A stretch of DNA of 7,715 nt from Verrucomicrobiota bacterium (GCA_026397695.1 JAPLUJ010000585.1:8696-16410); one strand, 5' to 3'; positions 1 through 6,227 are shown, counted from the stretch's first letter. Notes: generated from the letters alone by a model not told the origin. Translations and numbers: made by a program.

Positions 1-3
1 TCG

Positions 4-22
4 GTAATCAGTGATCGGCAAT
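4..22. repeat. Partial degenerate heptamer repeat, cut by the window edge
   Basis: Just downstream of the toxin stop codon the plus strand reads GTAATCA then GTGATCG then GCAAT, that is two GTRATCR heptamers and a decayed third. The period of 7 is the same as in the GTTA array between atpA and atpG, though the unit differs. Only two or three units are visible, so this could be chance; the sequence before base 1 would decide. Confidence 0.3.
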
Positions 23-26
23 TTGG

Positions 27-287
27 TCAGCGTTCATAGTGGAAGCGACATTGGATGACATAAACCACGTCATCCTCCACCCGATAGACGAGACGATGCT
101 CGCGGTTGATTCTACGGGACCAACAACCGGTGAGTTGATGTTTCATGGGTTCGGGTTTCCCTTCTCCCTCGAAAGGGGTTCGAGTTGTCTGTTTGAGCAA
201 TTGGTTGATCTTATCAAGTGTCTTGCTGTCTGTTTTCTGCCAGTATAAGTAGTCATCCCAAGCGCGTTCAAAAAAGGACAATTTCAT
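27..287 (-). CDS. yoeB: YoeB-family toxin, ribosome-dependent mRNA endoribonuclease
   Basis: An 86-residue protein that aligns almost end to end with E. coli YoeB as I remember it. It shares the N-terminal WDDYLYWQ block (10-17), the RTPFEGEGKPEPMKHQL block (36-52), WSRRI (56-60), EHRLVY (63-68) and the C-terminal CRFHY (80-84). The YoeB catalytic residues Glu46, Arg65, His83 and Tyr84 are all present at the same numbers, so the toxin looks intact. Family knowledge: YoeB binds the ribosomal A site and cleaves mRNA during translation, and is neutralised by YefM. Its start overlaps the antitoxin stop by four bases (ATGA), the usual translational coupling. There is no Shine-Dalgarno sequence before it. 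The stop lies 26 bases from the window edge, so what follows is unseen. Confidence 0.96.
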   Translation of the reverse strand: MKLSFFERAWDDYLYWQKTDSKTLDKINQLLKQTTRTPFEGEGKPEPMKHQLTGCWSRRINREHRLVYRVEDDVVYVIQCRFHYER

Positions 288-541
288 GGATCGATGAGGT
301 CGCGTTCCTGATATCCCTGTTTGGATTCGAAGGCCGCCACAGCATCCATGAGACGCGCCGCGTTGGCCGGACTGCTGAGAAGGTACTCCGTGTCGTTTCT
401 CGACTCATAATCATCCAGTGAAAGCAGAACGACCGAGCGACCATCTGCGCGGGCGATGATCACTGGGACATGAGTCACGAAAACCTCGTCCGCCAAGCGG
501 GCGAGATCGGTGCTGGCTTCTTGTTCAGTAACGATTTTCAT
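284..541 (-). CDS. yefM: YefM-family antitoxin (Phd/YefM type)
   Basis: An 85-residue protein with the Phd/YefM layout. The N-terminal dimerisation and DNA-binding half opens MKIVTEQEAS and continues through PVIIARADG (26-34) and VVLLSLDDYES (37-47). The C-terminal toxin-binding segment carries TEYLLSSPANAARLMDA (51-67), close to the YefM block ETAYLLRSPANARRLMDS. Family knowledge: it neutralises YoeB and autorepresses the operon, with the toxin as co-repressor. It lies 49 bases downstream of atpG on the same strand and overlaps yoeB by four bases. I could not find the TGTACA-type operator known from E. coli yefM in the short upstream gap. There is no Shine-Dalgarno sequence upstream. Confidence 0.93.
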   Translation of the reverse strand: MKIVTEQEASTDLARLADEVFVTHVPVIIARADGRSVVLLSLDDYESRNDTEYLLSSPANAARLMDAVAAFESKQGYQERDLIDP

Positions 542-546
542 AAGGC

Positions 547-575
547 ATTCTGGACTTGCAGTGGCGGTGAATCAA
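547..575 (-). promoter_or_regulatory. Candidate sigma-70-like promoter of yefM-yoeB
   Basis: On the minus strand TTGATT (570-575) and CAGAAT (547-552) are separated by exactly 17 bases, each matching the consensus hexamer at 4 of 6 positions. The -10-like box ends five bases before the antitoxin ATG, so initiation at the usual distance would give an essentially leaderless mRNA, consistent with the absence of a ribosome binding site. This would let the pair be transcribed apart from the ATP synthase genes. It is a weak match found by eye. Confidence 0.3.
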
Positions 576-590
576 GGGGAACAAACCTCA

Positions 591-1484
591 TCATTCCATG
601 GCTTTCATGGCGGTGGTGATTTCCAGCAGTTCGGAGGTGATCGCGCCTTGGCGGAGTTTGTTGTATTCGAGGGTGAGTTCCTTGATGAATTTGTTCGCGT
701 TGTCCGTCGCGGATTTCATGGCTACCATGCGTGCCGAGTGTTCGGAGGCGCGGGATTCGACGTGGGCTTGGAAAACCTCGTAATTCACATAGAGTGGCAG
801 GATGGCGCCCAGCACAGAGGCGGGATCCGGTTCAAAGGTGTAGTCGCGGTAAGGATCATTGGCATGCTGGTCCACCGAGAAGCCCCGGCCGACAACTTCG
901 AACGCCTGTTCCTCACCTTGGCGGTGACCACGAATCGGCAGCAACGTCACCACCTCGGCTTCCTGGCGCAGGGTGTTGACAAAACCCGTGAAAGCGATGG
1001 AAACCTTGTCATAGTGCCCGTCAATAAATTGTTGGGTAATATACTTGGCGATCGGCCGGGTTTGGGAAAACGGCACCGGATCTCTAACCGTGAAGTCCGC
1101 GACGACCTTCTTGCCGAGTTTTTCGCACACGATGCGCAGTTTGCGCCCGACGGTGACGAAGTGGGCGTCAGGCGAGGTGTGCGCCTGGATTTTGCGGGCC
1201 AGGTTGGTGTTGAGCGGGCCGCACAGGCCCTTGTCGGTGGAAATCACCAGCACCAATTCGCGGTTTCCCGCACGGTGTTCTAACAGTGGATGGGAATCCC
1301 CGACAAAGTTGCGCCGGATATCAAACAACATCTGGGTGAGCTGCTGCGCGTAATCCCGGCCGGCCAGCGCCTGGTCCTGCGCCTTTTTCATCTTGGAGGC
1401 GGCCACCAACTGCATCGCGCGGGTGATTTGCGCGGTGTTGGTGACCGACTTGATGCGCCGGCGGATGTCACGGAGGTTGGCCAT
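591..1484 (-). CDS. atpG: F1Fo ATP synthase subunit gamma
   Basis: A 297-residue gamma subunit, the central rotor shaft of F1 that couples rotation of the c-ring to catalysis in the alpha/beta hexamer. The N-terminal coiled-coil helix starts MANLRDIRRRIKSVTNTAQI, followed by TRAMQLVAASKMKKAQ (21-36). The Rossmann-like part carries ISTDKGLCG (81-89), and the C-terminal helix carries SARMVAMKSATDNA (250-263) and YNKLRQGAITSELLEI (274-289), all family hallmarks. Length is normal. The start is fixed by the conserved N-terminus; the bases before it are AACCCCCA, so there is no Shine-Dalgarno sequence. A 112-base gap holding a GTTA/TAAC repeat array separates it from atpA, and the repeat reaches to within six bases of the ATG. 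Confidence 0.98.
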   Translation of the reverse strand: MANLRDIRRRIKSVTNTAQITRAMQLVAASKMKKAQDQALAGRDYAQQLTQMLFDIRRNFVGDSHPLLEHRAGNRELVLVISTDKGLCGPLNTNLARKIQAHTSPDAHFVTVGRKLRIVCEKLGKKVVADFTVRDPVPFSQTRPIAKYITQQFIDGHYDKVSIAFTGFVNTLRQEAEVVTLLPIRGHRQGEEQAFEVVGRGFSVDQHANDPYRDYTFEPDPASVLGAILPLYVNYEVFQAHVESRASEHSARMVAMKSATDNANKFIKELTLEYNKLRQGAITSELLEITTAMKAME

Positions 1485-1489
1485 TGGGG

Positions 1490-1595
1490 GTTAAAAGTTA
1501 TACGTTATAAGTTATGTGTTATGCGGTTATTCGGTTAGCGGGTTATGGGAGGGATCGTTTTCTTTCCTAATAACTGTTAACCCATAACTTATAAC
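1490..1595. repeat. Two-armed GTTA/TAAC heptamer-octamer array with inverted symmetry
   Basis: GTTA begins at 1490, 1497, 1504, 1511, 1518, 1526, 1534 and 1542, so the steps are 7,7,7,7,8,8,8. After a 25-base spacer (1546-1570), TAAC begins at 1571, 1578, 1585 and 1592 (steps 7,7,7). The arms are inverted relative to one another: 1504-1516 is perfectly complementary to 1583-1595 (13 bp), and 1542-1549 pairs with 1581-1588 (8 bp) as an alternative. It fills almost the whole gap between atpA and atpG. Transcribed from the minus strand it could fold into alternative hairpins beside the atpG start, and several TATAAC words in it resemble -10 boxes. I do not know a named family for it. Confidence 0.85.
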
Positions 1596-1596
1596 C

Positions 1597-3138
1597 TCAT
1601 TTCCAACTCTTCTTGAAATCCTCGACGGCCAGTTTGACCGCATCGACCATGGCGGCGTCCTTTTTGAGGTCCGGTTTTTCGTTGCGGATTTTGTCGAGCA
1701 GTTCGCCCTTGCGGGTGTTGAAGAACTCACCGAGCGCGGCCTGGCAGCGCTTGACATCGGTCACCGCGACATCATCGAAGTAGCCGTATTGCATCGCGAA
1801 AAGATAGACCGACTCCATCTCCATGGCCAGCGGGCTGTATTGGTTCTGTTTGAAGAGTTCCACAATGCGCGCGCCACGCTCGAGTTTCTTCTTGGTCGAA
1901 GCGTCAAGGTCGGAACCGAACTGCGCGAAGGCCTGCAGCTCGCGGAATTGCGCGAGGTCGAGCTTGGTGGTGCCGGCCACCGACTTGATCGTCTTGGTCT
2001 GCGCGGCGGATCCGACCCGCGACACCGACAGGCCGACCGAAATCGCCGGCCGGACACCCTGATAGAACAGGTCGGTTTCCAGATAGATCTGGCCGTCGGT
2101 GATGGAGATCACATTGGTCGGGATATAGGCCGAGACGTCGCCGGCCTGGGTTTCGATGATGGGCAGCGCGGTGAGCGAGCCGCCGCCGGCGGCCGTGGTC
2201 AGCCGGGCGGAGCGCTCCAGCAGGCGCGAGTGCAGATAGAACACGTCACCCGGGTATGCTTCGCGGCCGGACGGGCCGCGCAGGATCAGCGAGACCTGGC
2301 GGTAGGCCACCGCGTGCTTTGAAAGGTCGTCGAACACGATCAGGCAGTCCTGGCCCTTGTCCATCAAGTATTCGGCGATGGCGCAGCCGGCATAAGGCGC
2401 GATATATTGCATGGCGGCGGCGTCCGAGGCGGAGGCCGAAACGATGGTGGTGTATTCCATCGCGCCGGCATCTTCGAGGATCTTGTGGATGCGTGCTACG
2501 TTAGAGAGTTTCTGGCCGATCGCGACATAGATGCAATACAGCGGCTTGTGGTTCTGGAGCTTGCCCTGCTCGGCGGCCTTGTTTTGCTGCGCCTGCGAAA
2601 TGATGGTGTCCACCGCGATGGTGGTCTTGCCGGTGGCGCGGTCGCCAATGATCAACTCGCGCTGGCCGCGACCTATCGGAATCATCGCGTCAATCGACAT
2701 GATCCCGGTCTGAACCGGTACCGAAACCGACTTCCGCTTGATGATGCCCGGCGCGATTTTTTCCATCGGATAGTTCGCCACCGCGGCGATTTCGCCCTTG
2801 CCGTCGATCGGCTGGCCGAGGGCGTTGACGACGCGGCCGAGAATCGCCTCGCCGACCGGCACGGACAGCAGCTTGCCGGTGGTGCGGCACTCGGAGCCTT
2901 CCTTGACCGTCGCATAGTCGCCTAACAGCACGACACCCACTTCGCTTTCCTCGAGGTTGAGAGCCATGCCGGTGACGCCGCCACCGAAATCGATCATCTC
3001 ATTGAGCATGACGTCGGAGAGGCCTTCGACCTTGGCCACGCCGTCGCCGACCTGACGCACGGTGCCGACGTTGGATTTTTCGACGGCGGAGGTGATGCCG
3101 GCGATTTGTTGTTCGAGTTCCTGAAGGATGCTGCTCAT
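1597..3138 (-). CDS. atpA: F1Fo ATP synthase subunit alpha
   Basis: A 513-residue alpha subunit, the regulatory nucleotide-binding subunit of the F1 hexamer. A beta-barrel N-terminal domain (about 25-95) is followed by the P-loop GDRATGKT at 165-172 (many family members have Q where this has A), the Walker B strand CLIVFDD at 265-271, and the signature [17 protein letters not shown] at 364-380. The signature contains the arginine finger Arg374, which completes the catalytic site of the adjacent beta subunit, and has Ser367 where Asn is usual. Length is typical, with a short extra loop around 186-199. It starts 52 bases after atpH. The leader just before the ATG is pyrimidine-rich (CCCTTTTTCTT) with no Shine-Dalgarno sequence. 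Confidence 0.99.
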   Translation of the reverse strand: MSSILQELEQQIAGITSAVEKSNVGTVRQVGDGVAKVEGLSDVMLNEMIDFGGGVTGMALNLEESEVGVVLLGDYATVKEGSECRTTGKLLSVPVGEAILGRVVNALGQPIDGKGEIAAVANYPMEKIAPGIIKRKSVSVPVQTGIMSIDAMIPIGRGQRELIIGDRATGKTTIAVDTIISQAQQNKAAEQGKLQNHKPLYCIYVAIGQKLSNVARIHKILEDAGAMEYTTIVSASASDAAAMQYIAPYAGCAIAEYLMDKGQDCLIVFDDLSKHAVAYRQVSLILRGPSGREAYPGDVFYLHSRLLERSARLTTAAGGGSLTALPIIETQAGDVSAYIPTNVISITDGQIYLETDLFYQGVRPAISVGLSVSRVGSAAQTKTIKSVAGTTKLDLAQFRELQAFAQFGSDLDASTKKKLERGARIVELFKQNQYSPLAMEMESVYLFAMQYGYFDDVAVTDVKRCQAALGEFFNTRKGELLDKIRNEKPDLKKDAAMVDAVKLAVEDFKKSWK

Positions 3139-3190
3139 AAGAAAAAGGGACTGAGGATCAAGGTGTGGTTTGCAACAGGTTGGAAATATG

Positions 3191-3583
3191 TTAGAAGGCG
3201 TTGGCGAGGCGGGTCAGGCGGCCCTGGACCGATCCGTCGAGCACATCATTGCCGACGCGGATGCGCAGGCCGCCGAGCAGGGCGGGGGTGATCTTGTATT
3301 GGACCATCAGGTCGGTGCCGTAGGACTTGGCAAGTCCGGCCAGCACGCGCTGGCGGGTGGCATCATCAATCTCCACCGCGCTTTCCACCGTGAGCTTGCG
3401 GCGCTCCACGTCGAGGCGGGTCAGGCGTTGCAGCGCGGCCAGCACCGCGCGGTAATCCCGCGGCTGGGATTCTATCAGGCGTGCAACCGCAACCCGCAAC
3501 TTCGCCTCGTCCAGCCGGCCGCCGGTCTGGCAGAGCCCGAACAGGCGGCGTGCGGTGGTGGCGGCTAGTTTGGAAATTTTCAT
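3191..3583 (-). CDS. atpH: F1Fo ATP synthase subunit delta, short form
   Basis: A 130-residue protein recognised as the delta/OSCP subunit by its C-terminal block [16 protein letters not shown] (104-119) followed by [10 protein letters not shown]. Delta joins the top of F1 to the b-subunit peripheral stalk. Typical bacterial delta is about 175-180 residues, with a six-helix N-terminal domain of about 105. Here only about 65 residues precede the linker, so the N-terminal domain is shortened by roughly 45 residues. The reading frame stays open upstream only by running into atpF, with no plausible start there, so the short form is probably real. It lies 26 bases after atpF. No Shine-Dalgarno sequence (the leader reads CTCATCCCATCCC). 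Confidence 0.9.
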   Translation of the reverse strand: MKISKLAATTARRLFGLCQTGGRLDEAKLRVAVARLIESQPRDYRAVLAALQRLTRLDVERRKLTVESAVEIDDATRQRVLAGLAKSYGTDLMVQYKITPALLGGLRIRVGNDVLDGSVQGRLTRLANAF

Positions 3584-3609
3584 GGGATGGGATGAGAAAA
3601 TCCGGTCTA

Positions 3610-4179
3610 TCAGCCTTCGATTTGGGCCAGCGCATCCTCGTTGATCCGCTTTTGATCGTCGGCGGTGAGCACCTTGCCGGTGACTTGCGCGGTGGTGGCG
3701 GCCACCAAGCGGCCGAATTCGCGCTTGAGTTCCACACTCAGGCGGTCGCGGTCCGCTTTGGCAGCGGCCTCCGCTTTTGTTAGAATCTGCTGGGCTTGGG
3801 CGATGGCTTCCTGGGCCTTTTGCTCGGTGAAGGCAGTGGCTCCCTGCTTGGCCTCATTGACCAGGCGGATGGCTTCTTCGTTGGCCTTGGCGATGGCCGC
3901 AGCCGTCGTCTGTTCGGACGCGGCGAGTTGTTGTTCGATCTGTTTGAGTTTTTCCTCGCCGTCGGCGATGCGGGCGCGCCGTTGTTCGAGCATCGTCTGG
4001 ATGGGCCCGAACGCGAATTTTTTCAGAATGAAGATGACGAGGAAGAAATTGATCACCTGCGCGATGAAAAACGGTCCTTTAAGACCAAAGGTCTGCTGGA
4101 TGATTTCAAAGGTGCCGGGGTTCTCGGCGACGGCGGAGGCGAGGATGGGGATCATGGCAAAGAAGAAAATCGAATGCAT
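3610..4179 (-). CDS. atpF: F1Fo ATP synthase subunit b
   Basis: A 189-residue b subunit from the ATG chosen. An N-terminal hydrophobic stretch (1-17, IFFFAMIPILASAVA) looks like a signal peptide or extra membrane contact. A membrane helix at about 37-53 (PFFIAQVINFFLVIFIL) is followed by KKFAFGPI and then a long charged, alanine- and glutamine-rich helix (about 62-165) expected to form the dimeric peripheral stalk. The C-terminus binds delta. In-frame alternatives are a GTG at 4188, which falls inside the hairpin described below and lengthens the protein by three residues, and an ATG at 4155. I chose 4179 because it is the first ATG and lies just after the hairpin. There is no Shine-Dalgarno sequence. 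Confidence 0.95.
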   Translation of the reverse strand: MHSIFFFAMIPILASAVAENPGTFEIIQQTFGLKGPFFIAQVINFFLVIFILKKFAFGPIQTMLEQRRARIADGEEKLKQIEQQLAASEQTTAAAIAKANEEAIRLVNEAKQGATAFTEQKAQEAIAQAQQILTKAEAAAKADRDRLSVELKREFGRLVAATTAQVTGKVLTADDQKRINEDALAQIEG

Positions 4180-4182
4180 GCG

Positions 4183-4208
4183 CCGCACGCGTCACCGGAC
4201 GCGTGCGG
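4183..4208. promoter_or_regulatory. Strong hairpin in the atpE-atpF gap, abutting the atpF start
   Basis: A perfect 11-bp inverted repeat: CCGCACGCGTC (4183-4193) and GACGCGTGCGG (4198-4208) with a 4-base loop. In the operon transcript (minus strand) the stem begins eight bases after the atpE stop and ends three bases before the atpF ATG. There is no T-run after it, so it is not a normal intrinsic terminator. Two roles fit the position: protecting the 3' end of an atpBE mRNA segment, or hiding the atpF initiation region so that b is made at lower rate than c. Both are inference. Confidence 0.75.
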
Positions 4209-4216
4209 CCGGTGAA

Positions 4217-4408
4217 TCACTTGACCGCAAACGCGGAGAGAATGAAGACCCCCTCGATCAGGGCGGCGAAAATGATCGAGATCACCAGAATCGGGGTGGC
4301 GGCACCCGGATTGCGGCCGGTGGCTTCAGCCGCCTTGGCGCCAAGGATGCCGATCCCGAGGCCGGCTCCGAGCGCGGCCAGCGCGACGTGGAATAATGGA
4401 AGTGTCAT
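4217..4408 (-). CDS. atpE: F1Fo ATP synthase subunit c, H+-type
   Basis: A 63-residue proteolipid that forms the rotating c-ring. Helix 1 carries the glycine pattern GAGLGIGILGAKAAEA (14-29), the loop is TGRNP (30-34), and helix 2 is about 38-62 with the ion-binding carboxylate Glu52 in ALIEGVFIL. Compared with Na+-type rings such as Ilyobacter (Gln32, Glu65, Ser66), the Gln position here is Ile and the residue after Glu is Gly, so H+ coupling is predicted. It is short: about 11 residues follow the carboxylate against about 18 in E. coli, and the N-terminal helix is also trimmed. The frame opens farther upstream (to 4546), but the extra residues overlap atpB and are not c-like, so the ATG at 4408 is used. 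It is preceded by an A/C-rich leader and has no Shine-Dalgarno sequence. Confidence 0.96.
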   Translation of the reverse strand: MTLPLFHVALAALGAGLGIGILGAKAAEATGRNPGAATPILVISIIFAALIEGVFILSAFAVK

Positions 4409-4411
4409 GTA

Positions 4412-4449
4412 GTTGGTTGTTTCGTTGGTTGGTGGTTTGGTTGTGGTTT
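4412..4449 (-). promoter_or_regulatory. A/C-only leader upstream of atpE
   Basis: Read on the transcript strand, these 38 bases contain only A and C apart from one G at 4423, as AACC/CAAC words running to within four bases of the atpE ATG. Such a stretch cannot form stable internal pairing and offers an open landing site for ribosomes. In E. coli atpE has an upstream translational enhancer because many c subunits are needed per complex; this leader may play the same role. That is inference. The rest of the atpB-atpE gap (4450-4493) shows nothing clear. Confidence 0.45.
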
Positions 4450-4493
4450 CAGCGGCTCCCACGGTCAGGCCATGGTCAAACCGCGGAAAGGTG

Positions 4494-5360
4494 TTAGGCA
4501 TGCTCCGCGTCGCCGTGATCGCAGATGAGCTTGAGGAAAATGGCACAAAGCAGGGTGAATACCAGTGCTTGGACGAATCCCACCAGCAACTCCATGAAGA
4601 AAAATGGCAGCGCGGGCAGGAAGGCGAGTTTCGCCGGCACCAAGGCCATCAGCGCTTCCGTGGTCTGCTCGCCACCGTATATGTTGCCGAACAAACGGAA
4701 GGTCAGGGCCACCGGGCGGATCGCAATGGAGATGAGTTCCAGCACGCCGACAAACAGGAAAATCGGCACCATAAGGGCGAGCATCAGACCATGGAAGCTG
4801 CCTTTCGGCGCGAATATATGCATCAGGAAGTTTTTCAGCCCGTTCTCGGTGAGCGCCCAGTAAAACCATAACAGCGCAAAGCTGAGCGCCATCGCCGCGG
4901 TCATGTTGATGTCGGCGTTGGCTCCGCGCAGCAGCGGCAGAAATCCCTGCTTGCCCGCGCTGTCCACCGTGTTCCAGCCGACAGTGCCAACCCCTGGAAT
5001 CAAACCCATGTAGTTGTTCACCAAGATAAAGAAAAAGATCGAACCGTAGAACCAGAACACCCGCTTCACCAAATGCTCGCCCAGCAAACCACCGAGGAAA
5101 TCATAGAGCGACTCGACCGCCCACTCGGCGAAATTCTGGAACCCGGCGGGAACCAGCGCCATTTTGCGCGTGGCGGCCCGGCAGAAAAGCACGATCAGGC
5201 CGACCGCCAGCCACACCATGATCGTGGAATTGGTGAACGGCCCCAGGATCTGCTGGGCATTCAAGGGCAAGGCGTGATGCTCGCCTTCGCCGGACGCAAG
5301 CGCCGGCACGAGACAGGCCAACCAGCCTAGCAGGGTGATGATGAACGAACGACGGGTCAT
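4494..5360 (-). CDS. atpB: F1Fo ATP synthase subunit a
   Basis: A 288-residue a subunit from the ATG chosen; it forms the proton half-channels of the stator. An N-terminal signal-like segment MTRRSFIITLLGWLACLVPA is followed by several membrane helices. The essential arginine is Arg222 in TFRLFGNIYGGE (220-231), with Glu231 and, in GFVQALVFTLL (261-271), Gln264 at the places of E. coli Glu219 and Gln252. Family landmarks FILVNNYMGLIPG (111-123) and ADINMTAAMALSFALL (149-164) are present. The frame is open to a GTG at 5468 and has another ATG at 5378 (six residues longer). I prefer 5360 because it begins directly with a good signal-like N-terminus, but none of the starts has a Shine-Dalgarno sequence, so 5378 is possible. 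It is the first gene of the operon; no atpI precedes it. Confidence 0.96.
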   Translation of the reverse strand: MTRRSFIITLLGWLACLVPALASGEGEHHALPLNAQQILGPFTNSTIMVWLAVGLIVLFCRAATRKMALVPAGFQNFAEWAVESLYDFLGGLLGEHLVKRVFWFYGSIFFFILVNNYMGLIPGVGTVGWNTVDSAGKQGFLPLLRGANADINMTAAMALSFALLWFYWALTENGLKNFLMHIFAPKGSFHGLMLALMVPIFLFVGVLELISIAIRPVALTFRLFGNIYGGEQTTEALMALVPAKLAFLPALPFFFMELLVGFVQALVFTLLCAIFLKLICDHGDAEHA

Positions 5361-5629
5361 GCCGGAAACCGCCCGCATACCGCGGACGCGGCGCTTTAGT
5401 GACTGACCACCCGAACATCCGCAAGCTTTTTTTCGTTGAAAATTCCCTGCCGTCCGTGGGTCTAACACTCCCTAACAGGAGATCACCGGCCGCCCCCATC
5501 CATGCAGCGCGGGGCTGCGCAACACCAGAATGGACCCGCAAGTCAAGCAATCTCTGAAAAAAAACCCTTGGCAATTATTGGATTTTCTCTTGCCAACCCC
5601 ACGGCAAATCCGCCATAGCTTCCTGTGCC
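5361..5629. promoter_or_regulatory. Divergent control region between atpB and the HU gene
   Basis: These 269 bases must contain the promoters of the atp operon (leftward) and the HU gene (rightward). The clearest element is an inverted repeat, TTGGCAA at 5568-5574 and TTGCCAA at 5590-5596, perfect over 7 bp with centres 22 bases apart, or two helical turns. This would suit a dimeric regulator or paired binding sites. On the leftward strand a TTGACT occurs in the A/T-rich part (5546-5551), but I see no matching -10 box. CTAAC occurs twice ten bases apart (5462-5466 and 5472-5476). No ORF here looks coding. Confidence 0.5.
5590..5619 (+). promoter_or_regulatory. Weak candidate promoter of the HU gene
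   Basis: TTGCCA (5590-5595, 5 of 6 to TTGACA) is followed after 18 bases by CATAGC (5614-5619, 3 of 6 to TATAAT), ten bases before the HU ATG. It would give a very short leader. The -35-like box overlaps the right arm of the TTGGCAA/TTGCCAA inverted repeat, which would place a bound regulator on the promoter. Low confidence. Confidence 0.22.
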
Positions 5630-5905
5630 ATGAACAAAGCTGAACTTATTGAATCCATCCAAGCCGCCCTCGGAAAAGACGCCACCAAGCGCTGTGCCGA
5701 CGAAGCCCTCGACGCCGTCCTCAATTCCATCCAAAAAGGTGTGAAGAAAGACAAGAAGGTCCAAATCATCGGTTTCGGAACCTTCGATGTCAAGAAACGT
5801 GCCGCACGCATAGGACGCAACCCGAAAACCGGAGAATCCATGAAGATCGCCGCCTCCAAGTCGGTCGGCTTCAAGCCATCCTCCTCGTTCAAGGGCTCGC
5901 TTTAA
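5630..5905 (+). CDS. HU-family DNA-binding protein
   Basis: A 91-residue nucleoid protein, the standard HU/IHF length. The N-terminal helical dimerisation part starts MNKAELIESIQAAL and runs to about residue 40. The beta-saddle begins IIGFGTFDVKKRAAR (46-60), and the DNA-intercalating arm has RNPKTGE (63-69) with the conserved Pro65. The end SKSVGFKPSSSFKGSL (76-91) is typical. It binds and bends DNA as a dimer; whether it acts as HU or IHF cannot be told from sequence alone. It is divergent from the atp operon and followed by a strong terminator, so it is probably monocistronic. No Shine-Dalgarno sequence lies before the ATG. Confidence 0.97.
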   Translation: MNKAELIESIQAALGKDATKRCADEALDAVLNSIQKGVKKDKKVQIIGFGTFDVKKRAARIGRNPKTGESMKIAASKSVGFKPSSSFKGSL

Positions 5906-5951
5906 TCGCCGGGAGGCTCCGGTCTCCTATCAAACCACCAACAAAAGCCAA

Positions 5952-5981
5952 AAAACCCCGGCCATTCGCGGCCGGGGTTTT
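5952..5981. terminator. Bidirectional intrinsic terminator
   Basis: A perfect 12-bp stem, AAAACCCCGGCC (5952-5963) and GGCCGGGGTTTT (5970-5981), with a 6-base loop. It lies between the HU stop and the convergent stop of the small membrane protein. Rightward transcripts end in four T; leftward transcripts end in a run of at least five T, so it should serve both genes. Confidence 0.93.
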
Positions 5982-6008
5982 CTGCTGAGGGAGCGAATCG
6001 ACCGACGT

Positions 6009-6221
6009 TTAGAACCAAGGTTTGCGGCCGGTGATATAGGTATCGACGAATTCCTGATCGGGTTTGGTCAGATACATCACCCCTTCGATGATGCCGATGA
6101 TCCCCACGATGGCCGTCGGAATTCCGCATAACGGCGCACCCACCACGCCCACCAAGAGCATGATGATCGGTGGTTTGCCTTCCTTGGCGCACTTGCAGTG
6201 TCCGCCGCATCCCGCTATCAA
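6009..6221 (-). CDS. Small membrane protein with a TM2-domain-like C-terminus
   Basis: About 70 residues if started at the TTG at 6221. The N-terminus is cysteine-rich (CGGHCKC) and basic. One or two hydrophobic segments follow (IIMLLVGVVGAPLCG and IPTAIVGIIGIIEGVMYLT). The tail PDQEFVDTYITGRKPWF resembles the end of TM2 domains, where an acidic DEEF-like motif follows the second helix. The usual TM2 motif with HRFYLG between the helices is missing, so this is a divergent or different family. Function is unknown. The start is uncertain: the frame runs to a GTG at 6332 inside the holA anomaly (107 residues), and the first ATG (6161) lies within the first hydrophobic segment. The TTG has GGGGAG directly against it, too close to be a good ribosome site. 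It shares a terminator with the HU gene. Confidence 0.65.
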   Translation of the reverse strand: MIAGCGGHCKCAKEGKPPIIMLLVGVVGAPLCGIPTAIVGIIGIIEGVMYLTKPDQEFVDTYITGRKPWF

Positions 6222-6227
6222 CTCCCC

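Noticed and set aside
510..1283. Long plus-strand ORF of 257 codons
   Set aside because: It lies antisense to atpG, whose reading frame is certain; the translation has no recognisable family and looks like a shadow of GC-rich coding sequence.
1490..1595. CRISPR-like array
   Set aside because: Units are only 7-8 bases with no distinct spacers, there are no cas genes, and the two arms are inverted.
4217..4408. Na+-type c-ring
   Set aside because: The Gln of helix 1 and the Ser/Thr after the carboxylate that bind Na+ are replaced by Ile and Gly/Val.
5361..5468. GTG start at 5468 giving a 324-residue AtpB
   Set aside because: The extra residues are basic and not conserved in the a-subunit family, and a signal-like N-terminus begins at 5360.
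5504..5518. Small GCAGC/GCTGC stem-loop in the atpB leader
   Set aside because: Only 5 bp with a 5-base loop in GC-rich sequence; expected by chance.
6064..6227. Upstream extension of the delta reading frame to 6064
   Set aside because: It overlaps the small membrane gene in antisense and its translation has no resemblance to a delta N-terminus.
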